In this document: positions 1-10,274 of the stretch, in pieces
Numbering within the stretch: position 1 is the first letter of the stretch
Layout: the number at the start of each line of letters is the position of its first letter
Assembly (NCBI GenBank): GCA_021018815.1
Contig: JAITYX010000048.1
Location: 1,667,001-1,731,000, forward strand
DNA length: 64,000 nucleotides
Source: Talinum fruticosum
Lineage: Eukaryota; Streptophyta; Magnoliopsida; Caryophyllales; Talinaceae
Reading direction: 5' to 3'
The notes under the pieces: model-generated
What the model was told of the DNA's origin: nothing
What the model saw: the letters and a program-made list of their open reading frames with translations, nothing else
The model's database searches: none
Translations under genes and position numbers: made by a program

Positions 1-231
1 GAGCATAACATGCCTTGGGATGTGTGAAAAGGTGAGTATTTATAGAAGATTTTAAAGGGGTAAAATGGTACTTTTACCGTGGTTTAGGAAACCCTAGCCC
101 TAGTGGGCTTCGGGGCTTTACCGGCCCGTTAAGGATCGTCTTGGGCCGATTCCACCTGGTCCAATTGATTAGGCCCGGTCGGCCGGTGACGTGTCGGTTG
201 AGTTGGAACTATCCAGGAAATACCCGAATCA
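1..231 (-). repeat. 3' LTR of the gypsy element (partial)
   Basis: Matches 13158-13389 base for base except for one missing C near position 158. It ends ...CCCGAATCA, the same terminus as the right LTR. About 380 bp of this LTR lie before the window. Confidence 0.95.
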
Positions 232-244
232 TTTAGCCCCTCAC
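232..244 (-). other. Polypurine tract of the gypsy element
   Basis: Read on the minus strand, the bases abutting the 3' LTR are GTGAGGGGCTAAA. This purine-rich run sits where the plus-strand primer of reverse transcription is expected. It is interrupted by CT, so it is a slightly imperfect tract. Confidence 0.6.
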
Positions 245-322
245 GTTACGCCTGCACGCCTCCCGGGGTAGGTAGGTGGAATGTGGAGCCCATTACGAGA
301 TGCCTTTATGACCCCAAGTTCT

Positions 323-330
323 TATAAATA
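323..330 (+). promoter_or_regulatory. TATA box for an antisense unit
   Basis: TATAAATA is followed by a CT-rich leader and then an ATG at 402. It lies just inside the element and points away from the 3' LTR, antisense to gag-pol. Confidence 0.45.
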
Positions 331-401
331 AGGGGTGAGCCTTGAGAAGGATTGCCCATCTTCACTTCCTCATTTCTCTCCTCTCTTGTAATTACGAAAC
401 G

Positions 402-1032
402 ATGACTGCAGGAGAGCTTCCTATTGGGTACAGAAGTTGTGCCCGGCTTCAGCCGAGCGGAGGCCGAGGAGGCGGCGATTGAGTATTGCCAACCGTCCTT
501 TGTCTTGGAGATGTTCTACCGACTCCTCATCGATGACGTCTGTGAAGATGGATTTGATCGACAATCGTGCCGAGGGTCTCAAGTTACTTCAAGTTGCGCT
601 CCGCTCCGAGTGGGGTATACTTGAGGCTTGGGTGGAGTGCAACTACGATCGCATCATCGAGCGTCAGCCGGCGAGCCTTTATTTTTGGCGAACTACGCCA
701 ATGGAGATGGAGCTGCTCTTGGCGTTGGCTCGTCATCCGATCCTCCCTTGGAAAGTGAAGAGTCGGTAGGTGGCCCTCTTACTTCTCTTCACCATGGCCA
801 GCGAGGACTTGCCTAAGGAGAAGGGGAGGGTCCTCCGGCGGGGAAGAAGGGGATCTTCCGGCGGAGAAGAGGAGGGAGCTTCAGGCGAGATAAGAAGAGG
901 GACCTCCCGGCGGAGAAGAGGAGGAACCTTCCATCGGAGAAGAAGAGGAACCTCCCGGCGGAGAAGAAGAGGAGCCTTCCGAAGGAGAAGTGAGATGGCG
1001 GTCGTTCTTTGTTCTTTCATCGGGGTGACATA
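402..1032 (+). pseudogene. Antisense reading-frame fragment in the gypsy element
   Basis: A plus-strand ATG at 402 follows a TATA box and a CT-rich leader. The frame shifts within the first ten codons; the next frame holds a protein-like stretch including EAAIEYCQPSFVLEM. After another shift the frame includes LEAWVECNYDRIIERQPASL. These frames look like the C-terminal part of the antisense proteins of Tat elements, but I cannot prove homology. The tail runs into a purine-rich minisatellite encoding a Lys/Arg/Glu-rich repeat. It may be the end of a second antisense gene or a displaced piece of the one starting at 3923. Confidence 0.4.
815..990 (+). repeat. Purine-rich minisatellite, unit about 24 bp
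   Basis: Degenerate head-to-tail copies of a GGCGGAGAAGAAGAGG-like unit with CTCCC or CTTCC spacers. One frame encodes repeats of the type LPAEKKRN. Confidence 0.7.
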
Positions 1033-1130
1033 AGCGTAGCGTAGTGCTTATGCATCGTGGTGTTGTAGCGTAATATCTTTATCTTTAGACGCTTTCCTTT
1101 CCTTGTAATAGCGCGTTGCGCGCCCTTGTT

Positions 1131-1151
1131 GTAATGAATGAATGAATGAAT
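1131..1151 (+). repeat. (AATG)n microsatellite
   Basis: Four to five perfect AATG units downstream of the antisense fragment, within the element's 3' spacer. Confidence 0.8.
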
Positions 1152-1289
1152 GGAGTTCGCTTCGTTAACTATGCTCTTCTTCGCTTTCTGTCTTGTCGTT
1201 GACGTTACGTCGTGAAGAATGGTTTTACATAGCCCCTCGAGACTTAGAGAGTGATTCTTGAGCAAGCTTTCGGCTCCCGGAGGCTGGAA

Positions 1290-1740
1290 AGTGCTTTAGT
1301 ATGGATATCTCGCTAGGAGACATCCGCGGGGAACGTGACCTCCCCACTTTAAGTTAGGAGTACAAGTGCCCATGACGGAATGGGTCTTTGCGCGACCTTT
1401 CGATTCTGAAGGTTCGAAAGTGCGTGAGTGCCCATGACGGAATGGGTCTTCTGCGCGACCTTTCGATTCTCGAAAGTTCGAAAGTGCGTGAGTGCCCATG
1501 ACGGAATGGGTCTTTGCGCGACCTTTCGATTCTGAAAGTTCGAAAGTGTGTGAGTGCCCATGACGGAATGGGTCTTTGCGCGACCTTTCGATTCTGAAAG
1601 TTCGAAAGTGCGTGAGTCTCGCTAGGGAACATCCCACGGAGAACGCGACCCCCAACCTTCGTTGGGAGTACAAGTGCCCATGACGGAATGGGTCTTTGCG
1701 CGACCTTTCACCTCCAGGAGGCTAGAAAGTGCTTGAGAGA
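1290..1740. repeat. Tandem repeat of about 62-64 bp in the gypsy 3' spacer
   Basis: GTGCCCATGACGGAATGGGT recurs at about 1366, 1428, 1492, 1554 and 1674. Each copy is followed by TGCGCGACCTTTCGATTCT and a GTTCGAAAGTG stretch. Spacings are 62, 64, 62 and 120 bp, the last with a diverged copy between. Each unit contains the self-complementary CCCATGACGGAATGGG. Nothing else is seen in the rest of 1033-1290. Confidence 0.85.
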
Positions 1741-2639
1741 TAGCTTCTTGAAGGGTATCACCTCATGGGGCTAAGAGTGCGATTTTCGGCTCCGGAGGCC
1801 AAGTTGTCGGCGAGAGCAAGCTGACTACGAACCCCGAAGGATAGCCCCTTGTGAAGACATAGATTTGACTTGTTAGCCGCCGGAGGCTAAGTCGTTGCAT
1901 GATGAGCGTTTGGGCCATGCTCGTGTTGTTTTGCGACTCTTGCAATTTTTGTGAGGGTGATGCCTTTTTTTTTTTTTTTTTTTTGACTCCTAAACCCGAC
2001 CCCTAAAGACGACTTCTAAAATCGGTCACTCGTCCGCTCGCGATCTTGCCTCGCCCGACCCACTCCCTCGGCCCACTCGCTCTCCCTACGCTTCGCTTTG
2101 GGCCCTCCCCCTCGGCCCACCTCTCTTCTCCCACTCCCTGACTCTCTTCCCCTCCTCGGGCCTATTCTCTCCCCCTCCGCGGCTCTCTCTCGCTCCGCGA
2201 CTCACGCCGGGCCTCTCTCTCCCACTCGGCCCACTTCCCTCTCGGCTCTCTCACGCTGGGCCTCCCCCTTGGCCCACTCCTCTTTCAAACTCACTCCCTC
2301 CCGCCTCTCTCTCTCTCTGCTTGCCCTAGCTTGCTGCGGCTCCGCTGCTTATCGTCCCCCTCCTCTCCTCTCGCTCTGTCTGCTGCATCTGCTCTACTCT
2401 CCCTCCCAGCTGCTGCATCTCGCCACCGACCCCAGGTACACCCCCTCCCCCACTCTCGGCACCCCCTCGCTCTCGCTCACTCGCCCCTCCCTCGGCCCCT
2501 GTTTTGCGGCTACCCCCACCCCCACCTGCACTCGGCGGGGCCCCTACCCCCGGCCGACCGTCTAACGACTCCGGGACCGAGCGCTTGCCCGGCCCGGAGC
2601 CGACCCCTCTCGACCCCCTCGCACGCTAGCTCTCTCTCG
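1741..2639. other. Noncoding element spacer, pyrimidine-rich on the plus strand
   Basis: Holds further degenerate gene-free repeats (GGCTCCGGAGGCCAAG-type), a poly-T run at about 1965-1984, then a long C/T-rich tract with recurrent TCGGCCCAC and CTCTCTC motifs. Long open frames occur here on both strands but have the low-complexity Ser/Pro/Leu or Arg/Glu make-up expected of such DNA. No gene is supported. Confidence 0.6.
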
Positions 2640-3030
2640 CCCCACGCTCTCTCTCGCTCGGGGTCGGTCTGCCGAGACCGACCCCTCACCTCCTCACCCC
2701 TCTCTCCCGCTCTCTCGGCATTGGGACTCGGTCTCGAAGAGGCCGACCCCCCTTGCTCTCTCTCGGCGCTCTGCTCTCCCTCGCTCGGGGTCGGTCTGCG
2801 AGACCGACCCCTCACCCGCTCTCTCCCGCTCTCTCGGCACTTGGGACTCGGTCTCGAAGAGACCGACCCCTCCCTCGCTCTCTCGGCGCTCTGTTCTCCC
2901 TCGCTCGGGGTCGGTCCTGCCGAGGCCGACCCCTCACCCGCTCTCTCCCGCTCTCTCGGCACTGGGACTCGGTCTCGAAGAGACCGACCCCTCACCCCTC
3001 TCTCCTACCCGGACTCGGTCTCGAAGAGAC
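2640..3030. repeat. Tandem array of hairpin-forming 120-127 bp units
   Basis: GCTCGGGGTCGGTCTG recurs at about 2656, 2783 and 2903. Each copy contains GGGGTCGGTCT paired with AGACCGACCCC, and a second palindrome around GGTCTCGAAGAGACC. The array is C/T-rich apart from these hairpins. Confidence 0.85.
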
Positions 3031-3065
3031 CGACCCCGACTCCGAACCCTACCTGAACCCTTAGC

Positions 3066-3142
3066 CTAGCTAACAAAACCCCAAAAAACCCTAAAAACCT
3101 TAAAACCCTAGAAACCCTACCCTAACCCCAACCCTCGGAGCT
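3066..3142 (+). repeat. Telomere-like / telo-box tract
   Basis: Several degenerate AAACCCTA and CCCTAAA motifs. It is not an exact telomeric array. Telo-boxes are common just upstream of plant transcription starts, and this tract lies about 150 bp before the TATA box at 3288. Confidence 0.6.
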
Positions 3143-3287
3143 TAAGTTGTTTATTTTTATTTATTATACGCTTGAGCGGGAAGCCGGGAATTTGTTAACT
3201 CGAATTTTGAATTTCGAATTTTTAAATTCGGCCTTGTGCGAGGAGACGGTGCGATTGTGGGCGATTCCGGCGATCGGGAAGGGAGCT

Positions 3288-3296
3288 CTATATAAC
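3288..3296 (+). promoter_or_regulatory. TATA box of the antisense spliced gene
   Basis: CTATATAAC lies downstream of the telo-box tract. It is followed by a leader and a possible 5'-UTR intron (donor at 3416, acceptor ending at 3910) before the ATG at 3923. Confidence 0.5.
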
Positions 3297-6190
3297 CCAT
3301 CTTTTGGAGTTTCTCTTCATTATTCACAAAACCGTTCTCAAAGTGAGGTAGAGAGCACTTGGGAGGAGCCTTCAAGCTAGACTCGGGCATTCATCACCTT
3401 CACTTGAATTTTGAGGTATATCTTCGAATAACCCACTTGTAGTTTGAATATTCAAGTAGATGCATGCCTTAGGATAATGGGTAGCTCCAAGGATACTGTC
3501 GCGAGCCATTATGAGAGTTTGTCGGGTAATTGTGCCTCGGATAGAGACTCGTCGTGCTCCGCGGATAGGTGTAGTTATGATGGTGCTTTGTAGGGGGAGT
3601 CTCTAGGAGTAGTTGCGTCTGCTGACTTAGAGGTTTCCGCGAACCTTGATAGTTACCACTGATGTGGCCTCCCGAGAGTTAATCGTAGCTAGTCGCGTGC
3701 GCGTGGCGGCAAGTCTTGGCGCCTAGCGCGATTGCGGAGGCCATCCCTTTGGCTACGCTACCCGCGACTTCCGATTCGGTTTATGAAAGGTCCCCCACTC
3801 CCGAGTCTCAATAGCTGTTCCCGTGAGGTGGTTTATCGCTGGGAGGTTAAAAGAAGTCATGGTCTTCGAGGACGAGGTGACATTTACGGGTTGTGCCTTG
3901 CGGGATTCAGATAGCGAGGACCATGGCTAGGATTAAGACCACCTATACACCCAAGTCCATGGATGAGCTCTTGCGGGACGGGTACTCCAAAGGTAACTCC
4001 CCATCCTTAGACATTTCTTTAGATGACGAGGCCATCTCGTCTTTTACACCACTTCGGGGCGGAGGACTTAGTTGAGTCGTTGCACGAGAGGTCGGACCCT
4101 AGTGATGGTCCGAGGTTCTCACTTCATCGATCCCGCTTTGCGAATGACATGGTACAGGCGTCAAGGCTCTTTGGTCAATATCGCATCCACGATAGCTATA
4201 GGATCCTGGTTCCAGTTGGAGCGAGACACGGTCAGGTCCCCCCTCCGGGTGTCGCGCCTTTTATAAGCGACGCTCGATGGTGGGGTGCGGTTTCCGCTCC
4301 ATCCTTTAGTTGTATTAATATGCAATAAGTTCAACCTGGCCCCAGCCAGATTGTCCCTAACTCGTGGCGCTCGATTTGTTCGTTTATCGCCACATGCGAA
4401 ATAAAAGACCTCCCCTGTAGCTTAGAATTGTTCTCCCTCCTTCATGGCTTTCAAAAGAGCGTCTCTTTAGATGGTGAGCGAGGGTGGTACGGCTTTCCAA
4501 ACAAGAGAGGATACATGATTGCCTTGGGTAGGACTTCATCGAGTCCATAGGTGGAAGTATGAATTTCTCTTTGTAGAAAAGTTGGACGGGGAATGGGATG
4601 TCCTGCTTGGAGTGATGAGGAGGAAATCGTCAAAATGCCGGTTCTCTCCGCGCGGTTTATCGTTCAGAAGTGTACGCCGCAGCGGAGTACTTTCGCACCG
4701 AGAGGTACCCCATCCAACGATTGAAGGAAGGAAAGAAAGGCTTCCTTCCCACTGGCTTCCCAAGAGGGAGTATTTCAAGAAGCACTTGTTCCTTGTCGCC
4801 GCGGGATTGGCTCTCGACCAGAAACTTCCACGAGGTACTTGTTCCACCTCATGCTTGTTTTTGTTCATGTTTCGAACCGACTGACTTTGATTTGTTTTTG
4901 CGGATCAAGCAAGGGCTCTCTTGTCCAAGGCCATGGCCGGGAACTCCTCACGACCGCGGGGTGATCGGGATACGGGTCCTCCCCAGGCAAAGACGCCACG
5001 AGACAAAGGCAAGGGGAAAGCATCGGAGCTGCGTTCCTCGGTTGTCGATGTCCCGAAGGTCGGCGTCTTCAAGGGAGCGGCGATGGACCCCCACGGTGAG
5101 CCTTATACTCCTTATCGGATCCTTTATATCGAACCTTTGATCTCGTGCTAACATCATATTGTTGTTATAGGCTTGTCCTCCCTCGGCAGAGAAAAGTCGG
5201 CCGTCGCCTCGATTCGAGCATTAAGGTGGGAGGTCGGGTGGTGCGCGGGTCATCTAACTCGAGCAAGCGCTCGAGGATGCTTGAGACCTCTCCTCCCCAG
5301 GGAGTGACTCCTAGCACAAGCGGCAAGGAGGTGTGCACGGGCCTCCGGTCTCGCCGTTTTCTTCATGCTGACCCAGAGACCAAGGCCCTCTTGGCGAGCA
5401 ACCTTACGAGGACATACGGAGACGGTTCTCGTAAAACAGCTGCTTCTCCGGTTTCCGCGGCATCGATCCATCTGCGGTCGAGGTAACGCATAACCTTCCC
5501 TATACTTGTATTTTCTTTGCCTTTTAGATTCTAACTCTTTTGTCCCACAGGCTCTCATCAAGGTTATGGAGGCTATAGAGTCTCGGTCCTCCTCATCAAG
5601 TCTTCGGGAGGAAGTATCTTCTCTTCGGGGCTCTTTGAGGAAGCTCTCGAAGGAGAAGAAGGATGAGGCTGATCGATTCCAGGGGAAGTGAGCAAGTTAA
5701 AGGCCCAGCTGGGGGCTTCCGGGGACGTGAGAGGGATGCGAAGGCACAACTCGAGACCACGAAGGCTGAGTTGGAGGTCACTCAAGGAAAGAGCGAGACC
5801 TCGAGGCTCGCGTTGGGCTGCCCGCGAGAAGGCTCGTAGTTGGAGGTCCCGCTTTGAGTCCGCACGAGGAGATAGACGCGGCGGCTAGGGACGCGTCTCT
5901 TCGAAACTTCTTGTGTTGGTTTCCCGGCTTTGAGTGAGGAGGCGGAGGGGCTAGAGCAGTGGATAGCCTATGCCAGACCTCCTTTACTCGAGGCCTTTGC
6001 CTCACGATCGAGACTCTCCGGCGAGGGCACTCCAGAAGACGGTGAGATTCCTCCCGCGGACGAGGCGATGACCGGGCCGAGGGCGGCCACGAGGAGTAGC
6101 CTCCATTCCCCTTTCCCTTTTCCAATCCTTAGGATTGCTTTTGATGGCTTGCATGCCATGTGTTTTTGGATGGCTGCGTGCTTAGTATAG
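3288..6190 (+). pseudogene. Antisense spliced gene (aORF) of the gypsy element, degenerate
   Basis: Runs opposite to gag-pol. A leader with a likely 495-bp intron (3416-3910) precedes ATG 3923, which opens MARIKTTYTPKSMDELL. About 140 codons on, across a frameshift, comes IVPNSWRSICSF (from about 4350) and then a GWYGFPNKRGYMIA segment (near 4480). This matches the pattern of the plant 'putative gypsy type transposon' family (Transposase_28). Further GT-AG introns are visible: 4835-4909 (phase fits on both sides), 5096-5170 and 5483-5550. The last exons encode a charged, coiled-coil-like region (SLREEVSSLRGSLRKLSKEK) and an acidic tail near 5930-6090. At least three 1-bp frame disruptions make it nonfunctional as read. 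Family assignment is by motif memory; the splicing is inferred. Confidence 0.6.
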
Positions 6191-7100
6191 CTTGATACTT
6201 CGCTACTTTGGGTTTGTTTTGCCTTGAACTTTCTTTCTTAGGTATTCCTTGCTTGGCGCTTTGCTTGTATGCTTGCTTTATGTTTATTTGATGCTCGCTT
6301 GGATGCCTATTCGGCGCTTTGTTTGATGCTTGCTTCGTTGTCTCTTTTGGTTGTTGCCGATTTTTCTTGTCATTTCTTGTATATGATCATCTTTTGACTT
6401 TGGCAATTTTTGGCTATCTTAGGGGATTGCATTAGCCCCTAGTGTTGCCCCCAAAATCGGTACAAGCAAAACATACAAGAGTAGAATTTTACAATGTGGT
6501 TGTCATCGGAATTAACAACAATCCCTACTCTTTTCTCTAACTTTAACTAAGTTCGAGAGAATACAACAAGAGGGACCGAAAGGTTGGAGGCCTTAGGGGT
6601 TCGAATTAGCCCTAGTGATGCCCCCAACTTCGGTTAAGGTGAAATATACAACAAGAGGGATTGAAAATTTAGTTGTTCTAGGGGATCGTATTAGCCCCTA
6701 GTCACATTCCAAAATCGACTTAAAATAAGACATGAGTCGCAAAGTTGCGAGAAAATGTGCTCATTGTATTAACATAGAAGATCGAATTTCGTTACAAGAG
6801 GAGAGAGAGGAATGTGTGCCCCGTTGAGCGCTTTCGGAAAAGTCGCGTCAATCGTGGTCGATTCCTTTACAACATCTTTGGGACTCGGGTTGGGTGGGTC
6901 TTTAAAGAAAGGCCCCACGCCACCCGATAGCTTATCTCTGCATACATAGGTCGCTTCCTAGTACTTAGATGAAGTACTTCTTCAGAGTTCTTTGCTATGC
7001 CATGCTCGGGGAATGTCTGCTCCTTCAAGAGTGGCCAACCTATAGGTCCACAGGCGGACTACCTCGTGAATGATGTACGGCCCTTCCCGGTTAGGCTGTG
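6191..7100. other. Noncoding spacer between antisense gene and pol
   Basis: T-rich with degenerate repeats of GCTTG-type words (6230-6370). A motif of the form AGGGGATYG...ATTAGCCCCTAGTG occurs three times, at about 6420, 6594 and 6680. The AGGGG and CCCCT ends of the motif can pair. No coding signal was found. Confidence 0.55.
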
Positions 7101-7154
7101 AGCTTGCCGTGTTCCGCCGCCTTCCCTATAGCTTCGGTTTTTCTTAAAACCAAG

Positions 7155-8005
7155 TCACCAACTTCGAGATCCTTCCCTTTCACCCTTACGTTTGTAGGCT
7201 CTTGCCATTTTCAATTTGGTTATGGCCTCGCGGAGATAGCTATCTCCTCGAACCATCGGGAGCAAGTCAAGGGCCTCCCGGAGAGTCCTATTGTTAGACT
7301 CTTCTCGAAAGTTTGTGAGGCGGTGAGTATGGAGGGCTACTTCGACGGGGAGGACGGCTTCCGATCCGTATACCAGCATGAAGGGCGTTTCTCCGGTGGG
7401 TGACTTCTCTGTGGTCTCGATGGACCATAAGACCGCTGGCAACTCCTCCGCCCACTTTCCCTTAGCGTCGTCTAACCTCTTCTTAAGGCCGTTCGGTATG
7501 ACCTTGTTGGCTGACTCGGCCTGACCGTTGGCTGGGGATGGGCCACGGGCGTGAAGCGAGCTTGGCAACCATATTGGGCGAGGTAATCCCGCACCTTGTC
7601 GGTATCGAGCTGCCGCCCATTGTCAAATATCATTGCCCTCGGAACGCCAAACCGGGTGATTATGTTTTTCCAAATGAACTTGCGCACCTCTTTCTCGGTG
7701 ATCGAGGCAACGGCTTCAGCTTCTATCCATTTAGTGAAATAATCCACCGCTACGAACAAATATTTGCGCTGACCAGTGGCTTTTGGGAATGGTCCTAGGA
7801 TGTCCATCCCCCATCTTGCAAACGGAAGGGCGATTGGATGGGAGTCAACTCGGTAGGCGGGCGCTTTGGCACGGGAGCAAACTTTTGGCATTTGTCGCAT
7901 TTTCTCACCAAGTCCATCGAGTCTTCTCGCAAGGATGGCCAATAGTATCCGGTTCGTAGGGCCTTTCGCTGCGAGTGCCCTTCCGCCTATATGCGAGCTA
8001 CACAC
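7155..8005 (-). pseudogene. Integrase domain of gypsy pol
   Basis: Catalyses insertion of the cDNA. The catalytic core is clear: the first Asp in WGMDILGPFPKATG, the second in IFDNGRQ, and the Glu in NGQAESANKVIPNGLKKRL. The Glu lies in a different frame from the two Asp residues (frames 7472-8005 and 7155-7568), so one frameshift separates them. The zinc-binding end is disturbed (MRQMPKVCSRAKAP where a CxxC is expected). The C-terminal part carries the GETPFMLVYGSEAVLPVE motif typical of plant gypsy integrases. It lies downstream of RNase H, as in Ty3/gypsy. Confidence 0.9.
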
Positions 8006-8816
8006 CCCTTCATGGATTTCTTCGAGAACTTTCGACCCATTTCCGGCGGAATGCGGCGGAGCGAGGGGTTGGGAGTGTGCCTTCTTATAGAGTGTCCCTT
8101 CGTAGTAAACGAACCATTCAGCTCTCTTCTTGACATGTTACGCTTCTTTGGTGTCTTGCGGAAGTTCCCCCTTTGATAGGTAGTTGATGAGGGGATCCAT
8201 CCAAGTGTTGCTCTGTCCAGCCACATGGCCTCTTTAACATCAATGCTTCTTTCTCCAAGTATCTCCCATTGGATCTTCTTTGGCTGCCCGTCAGTCGAAG
8301 AGCTGGCGAGTTTGGAGAGGGCATCGGCTTGTCTATTCTCCGAGCGGGGCACATGAAGGATTTCGAAGTGCTTGGAGCCGTCCTGCCGCTTCTTTGACCT
8401 TTCGACGATATGCTATCATGTCCTCGTCCCGTGCCTCGTATTCTCCATTCAGTTGGGAGACTACAAGTTGGGAGTCGGAGTAGGCCTTCACGGAGCTCGC
8501 TCCTGCCGCATAACGGAGATCTATGCACTGCTAGGAGGGCCTCGTATTACGCTTCATTGTTGGAGGCCACTGAACATGAACTTAAGCGCGTGTTCGAATT
8601 GTTCCCTGTTGGCGAAGTGATGACCAGCCACTGCCCGCTCCGTCTTTGGTTGCGGAGCCAGTCTACGTAGAGGGTCCAACATTCGTCTTGGGATGGTAGG
8701 GGGTGGCTTGGGTGTGAGCATTCTGCTATAAAGTCCGCTAATGCTTGTGCTTTGATAGCTCTTCGGGGTTCGAACTCCGGGCCATATGGGGTTAGTTCAA
8801 CGGCCCACTTCACCAT
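8006..8816 (-). pseudogene. RNase H domain and connector of gypsy pol
   Basis: Degrades the RNA strand during reverse transcription. WTLYVD (near 8660) marks the first catalytic Asp. The domain end SENRQADALSKLAS (near 8320) carries the last Asp. The domain is split over three frames (8547-8816, 8118-8528, 7987-8352), so it is broken at least twice. 8817-9258 between RNase H and RT is the RT connection region, further degraded. Confidence 0.85.
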
Positions 8817-9258
8817 TCTTCAGGAGCTTTCGAGCTTACGTAACACGTTCTTTAACGGCTGGTCGGTAAGGACCAGTCACTTTATGTGCCTCAAAGTAAG
8901 GGCGTAGCTTCTGCTGGCCAAGAGGAGTGCATATGCAAATTTTTCAATCACTAGGATAGTGAGCTCGGCGCCGGTGAGTGCATGGCTGACATAATACACG
9001 GTATTTGCTCGTTCTTTCGCTCCACAAGGAGGACTGCACTTATCGCTTGATGCGAGACGGCAAGGTAAATGAGTAGGGGCTCCCAGGAGTGGGGCCGGCG
9101 ATTTTGGAAGGCTGGGCCAAATACGTCTTCAATTGGGAGAATGCTTCTTCTACTTCAACGTCCCACTCGAACTTGACTCTCTTTTTGAGCACCTTAAAAA
9201 GGGTTGGCATTTGTCTGCGGACCTTGACATGAATCGTCCAGGGCGGCCACGCACCCTG

Positions 9259-10214
9259 TTAATTTTGAACCTCCTTAATAGTCCTTGGGGACTTCATGTC
9301 GAGCACAGCTTGCACTTTGTCGGGGTTTGCTTCTATCCCTCTGTGATTGATCATGAAGCCTAGGAATTTTCCGGCCTTGACTCCAAATGTGCACTTCTTA
9401 GGATTCGACTTCATCCCATACTTTCGTAGGACTTCGAACGTCCTCCGAAGGTTGGAGATGTGATCAAAGTCCTGCTTGCTCTTGACGATCATGTCGTCCA
9501 CATATACCTCCATGGTCTTCCCAATGAGGTGGGCGAAGACCATGTTGACCAGCCTTTGGTAGGTGGCTCCGAGCGTTTTTCAATCCGAAGGGCATCACGT
9601 TGTAACAATACGGCCCTTGGTCGGTGATGAAGGCGGTTCTCTCCTGGTCTTCCTTGCATAATGGTATCCGATGATACCACGAAAAGCGTCCATGAGCCGA
9701 GGAGGGCATGGCCGGCCGTAGCATCGACAAGTTTGTCGATTTTGGCGAAGGATAGCTGTCTTTTGGGCACGCTTTGTTGAGGTCGGTGAAATCGACGCAC
9801 ATTCTCCATGTACCATTCGATTTTTCACCAAAACGACATTGGCGATCCACTTGGGGTAGTGGCACTCCCGTATGAACCACTGCCTCTAGTAACTTCTCGA
9901 CCTCCTCGGCTCATTGCTTTGCTGCGTTACGCCCCAGGATGTCTTCGTTTTTGGATGACGGGCTTGTAGGAGGGGTCGACATTCAACTTGTGCTCGATGA
10001 CCTTAGGGCTCAACCCGGGCATTTCTTTGGGTCCAAAGGTGAAGACATCTTTGAATTCTCTCAAGAGTCGGATAAGGCCGTCCTTGATCCCTTTACGGAG
10101 GTTCCTACCCACTTGTACGGAACGATCGGGCGGGTTTCCTCCGAGAGGATGAGTTCGACATCTTACGAGGGTGTAGGTCGGTCCCTGCCATGGTCCTCGG
10201 TGGTGGCAAAGCAA
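9259..10214 (-). pseudogene. Reverse transcriptase domain of gypsy pol
   Basis: Copies element RNA into DNA. Visible motifs in order: REFKDVFTFGPKEMPGL and IEHKLNVDP at the N-terminal end (9927-10214), WRMCVDFTDLNKACPKD, YCYNVMPFGLKNA, then the catalytic YVDDMIVKS (near 9490) and KCTFGVKAGKFLGFM. The domain spans at least three frames, so no intact enzyme is encoded. Upstream is the protease, downstream RNase H. The sequence is close to the plant Tat/Athila consensus. Confidence 0.93.
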
Positions 10215-10274
10215 ACCATCATCGTTTCGGGAATCTTGGCGGGGAGTTCCACTTTCGGTTTCTTGCCCTTGGGG

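Noticed and set aside
1296..1673. Minus-strand frame with a repeated peptide
   Set aside because: It is just the translation of the 62-bp tandem repeat; three frames are open over the same DNA.
1290..1740. CRISPR-like regular repeat
   Set aside because: Whole units repeat head to tail with no unique spacers, and the DNA is a plant retrotransposon.
2098..3064. Long open frames on both strands (up to 241 codons)
   Set aside because: They arise from C/T-rich tandem repeats; the products are low-complexity Ser/Pro/Leu or Arg/Glu strings with no domain.
3066..3142. True interstitial telomere
   Set aside because: Motifs are too irregular and too few; they fit telo-boxes of a promoter better.
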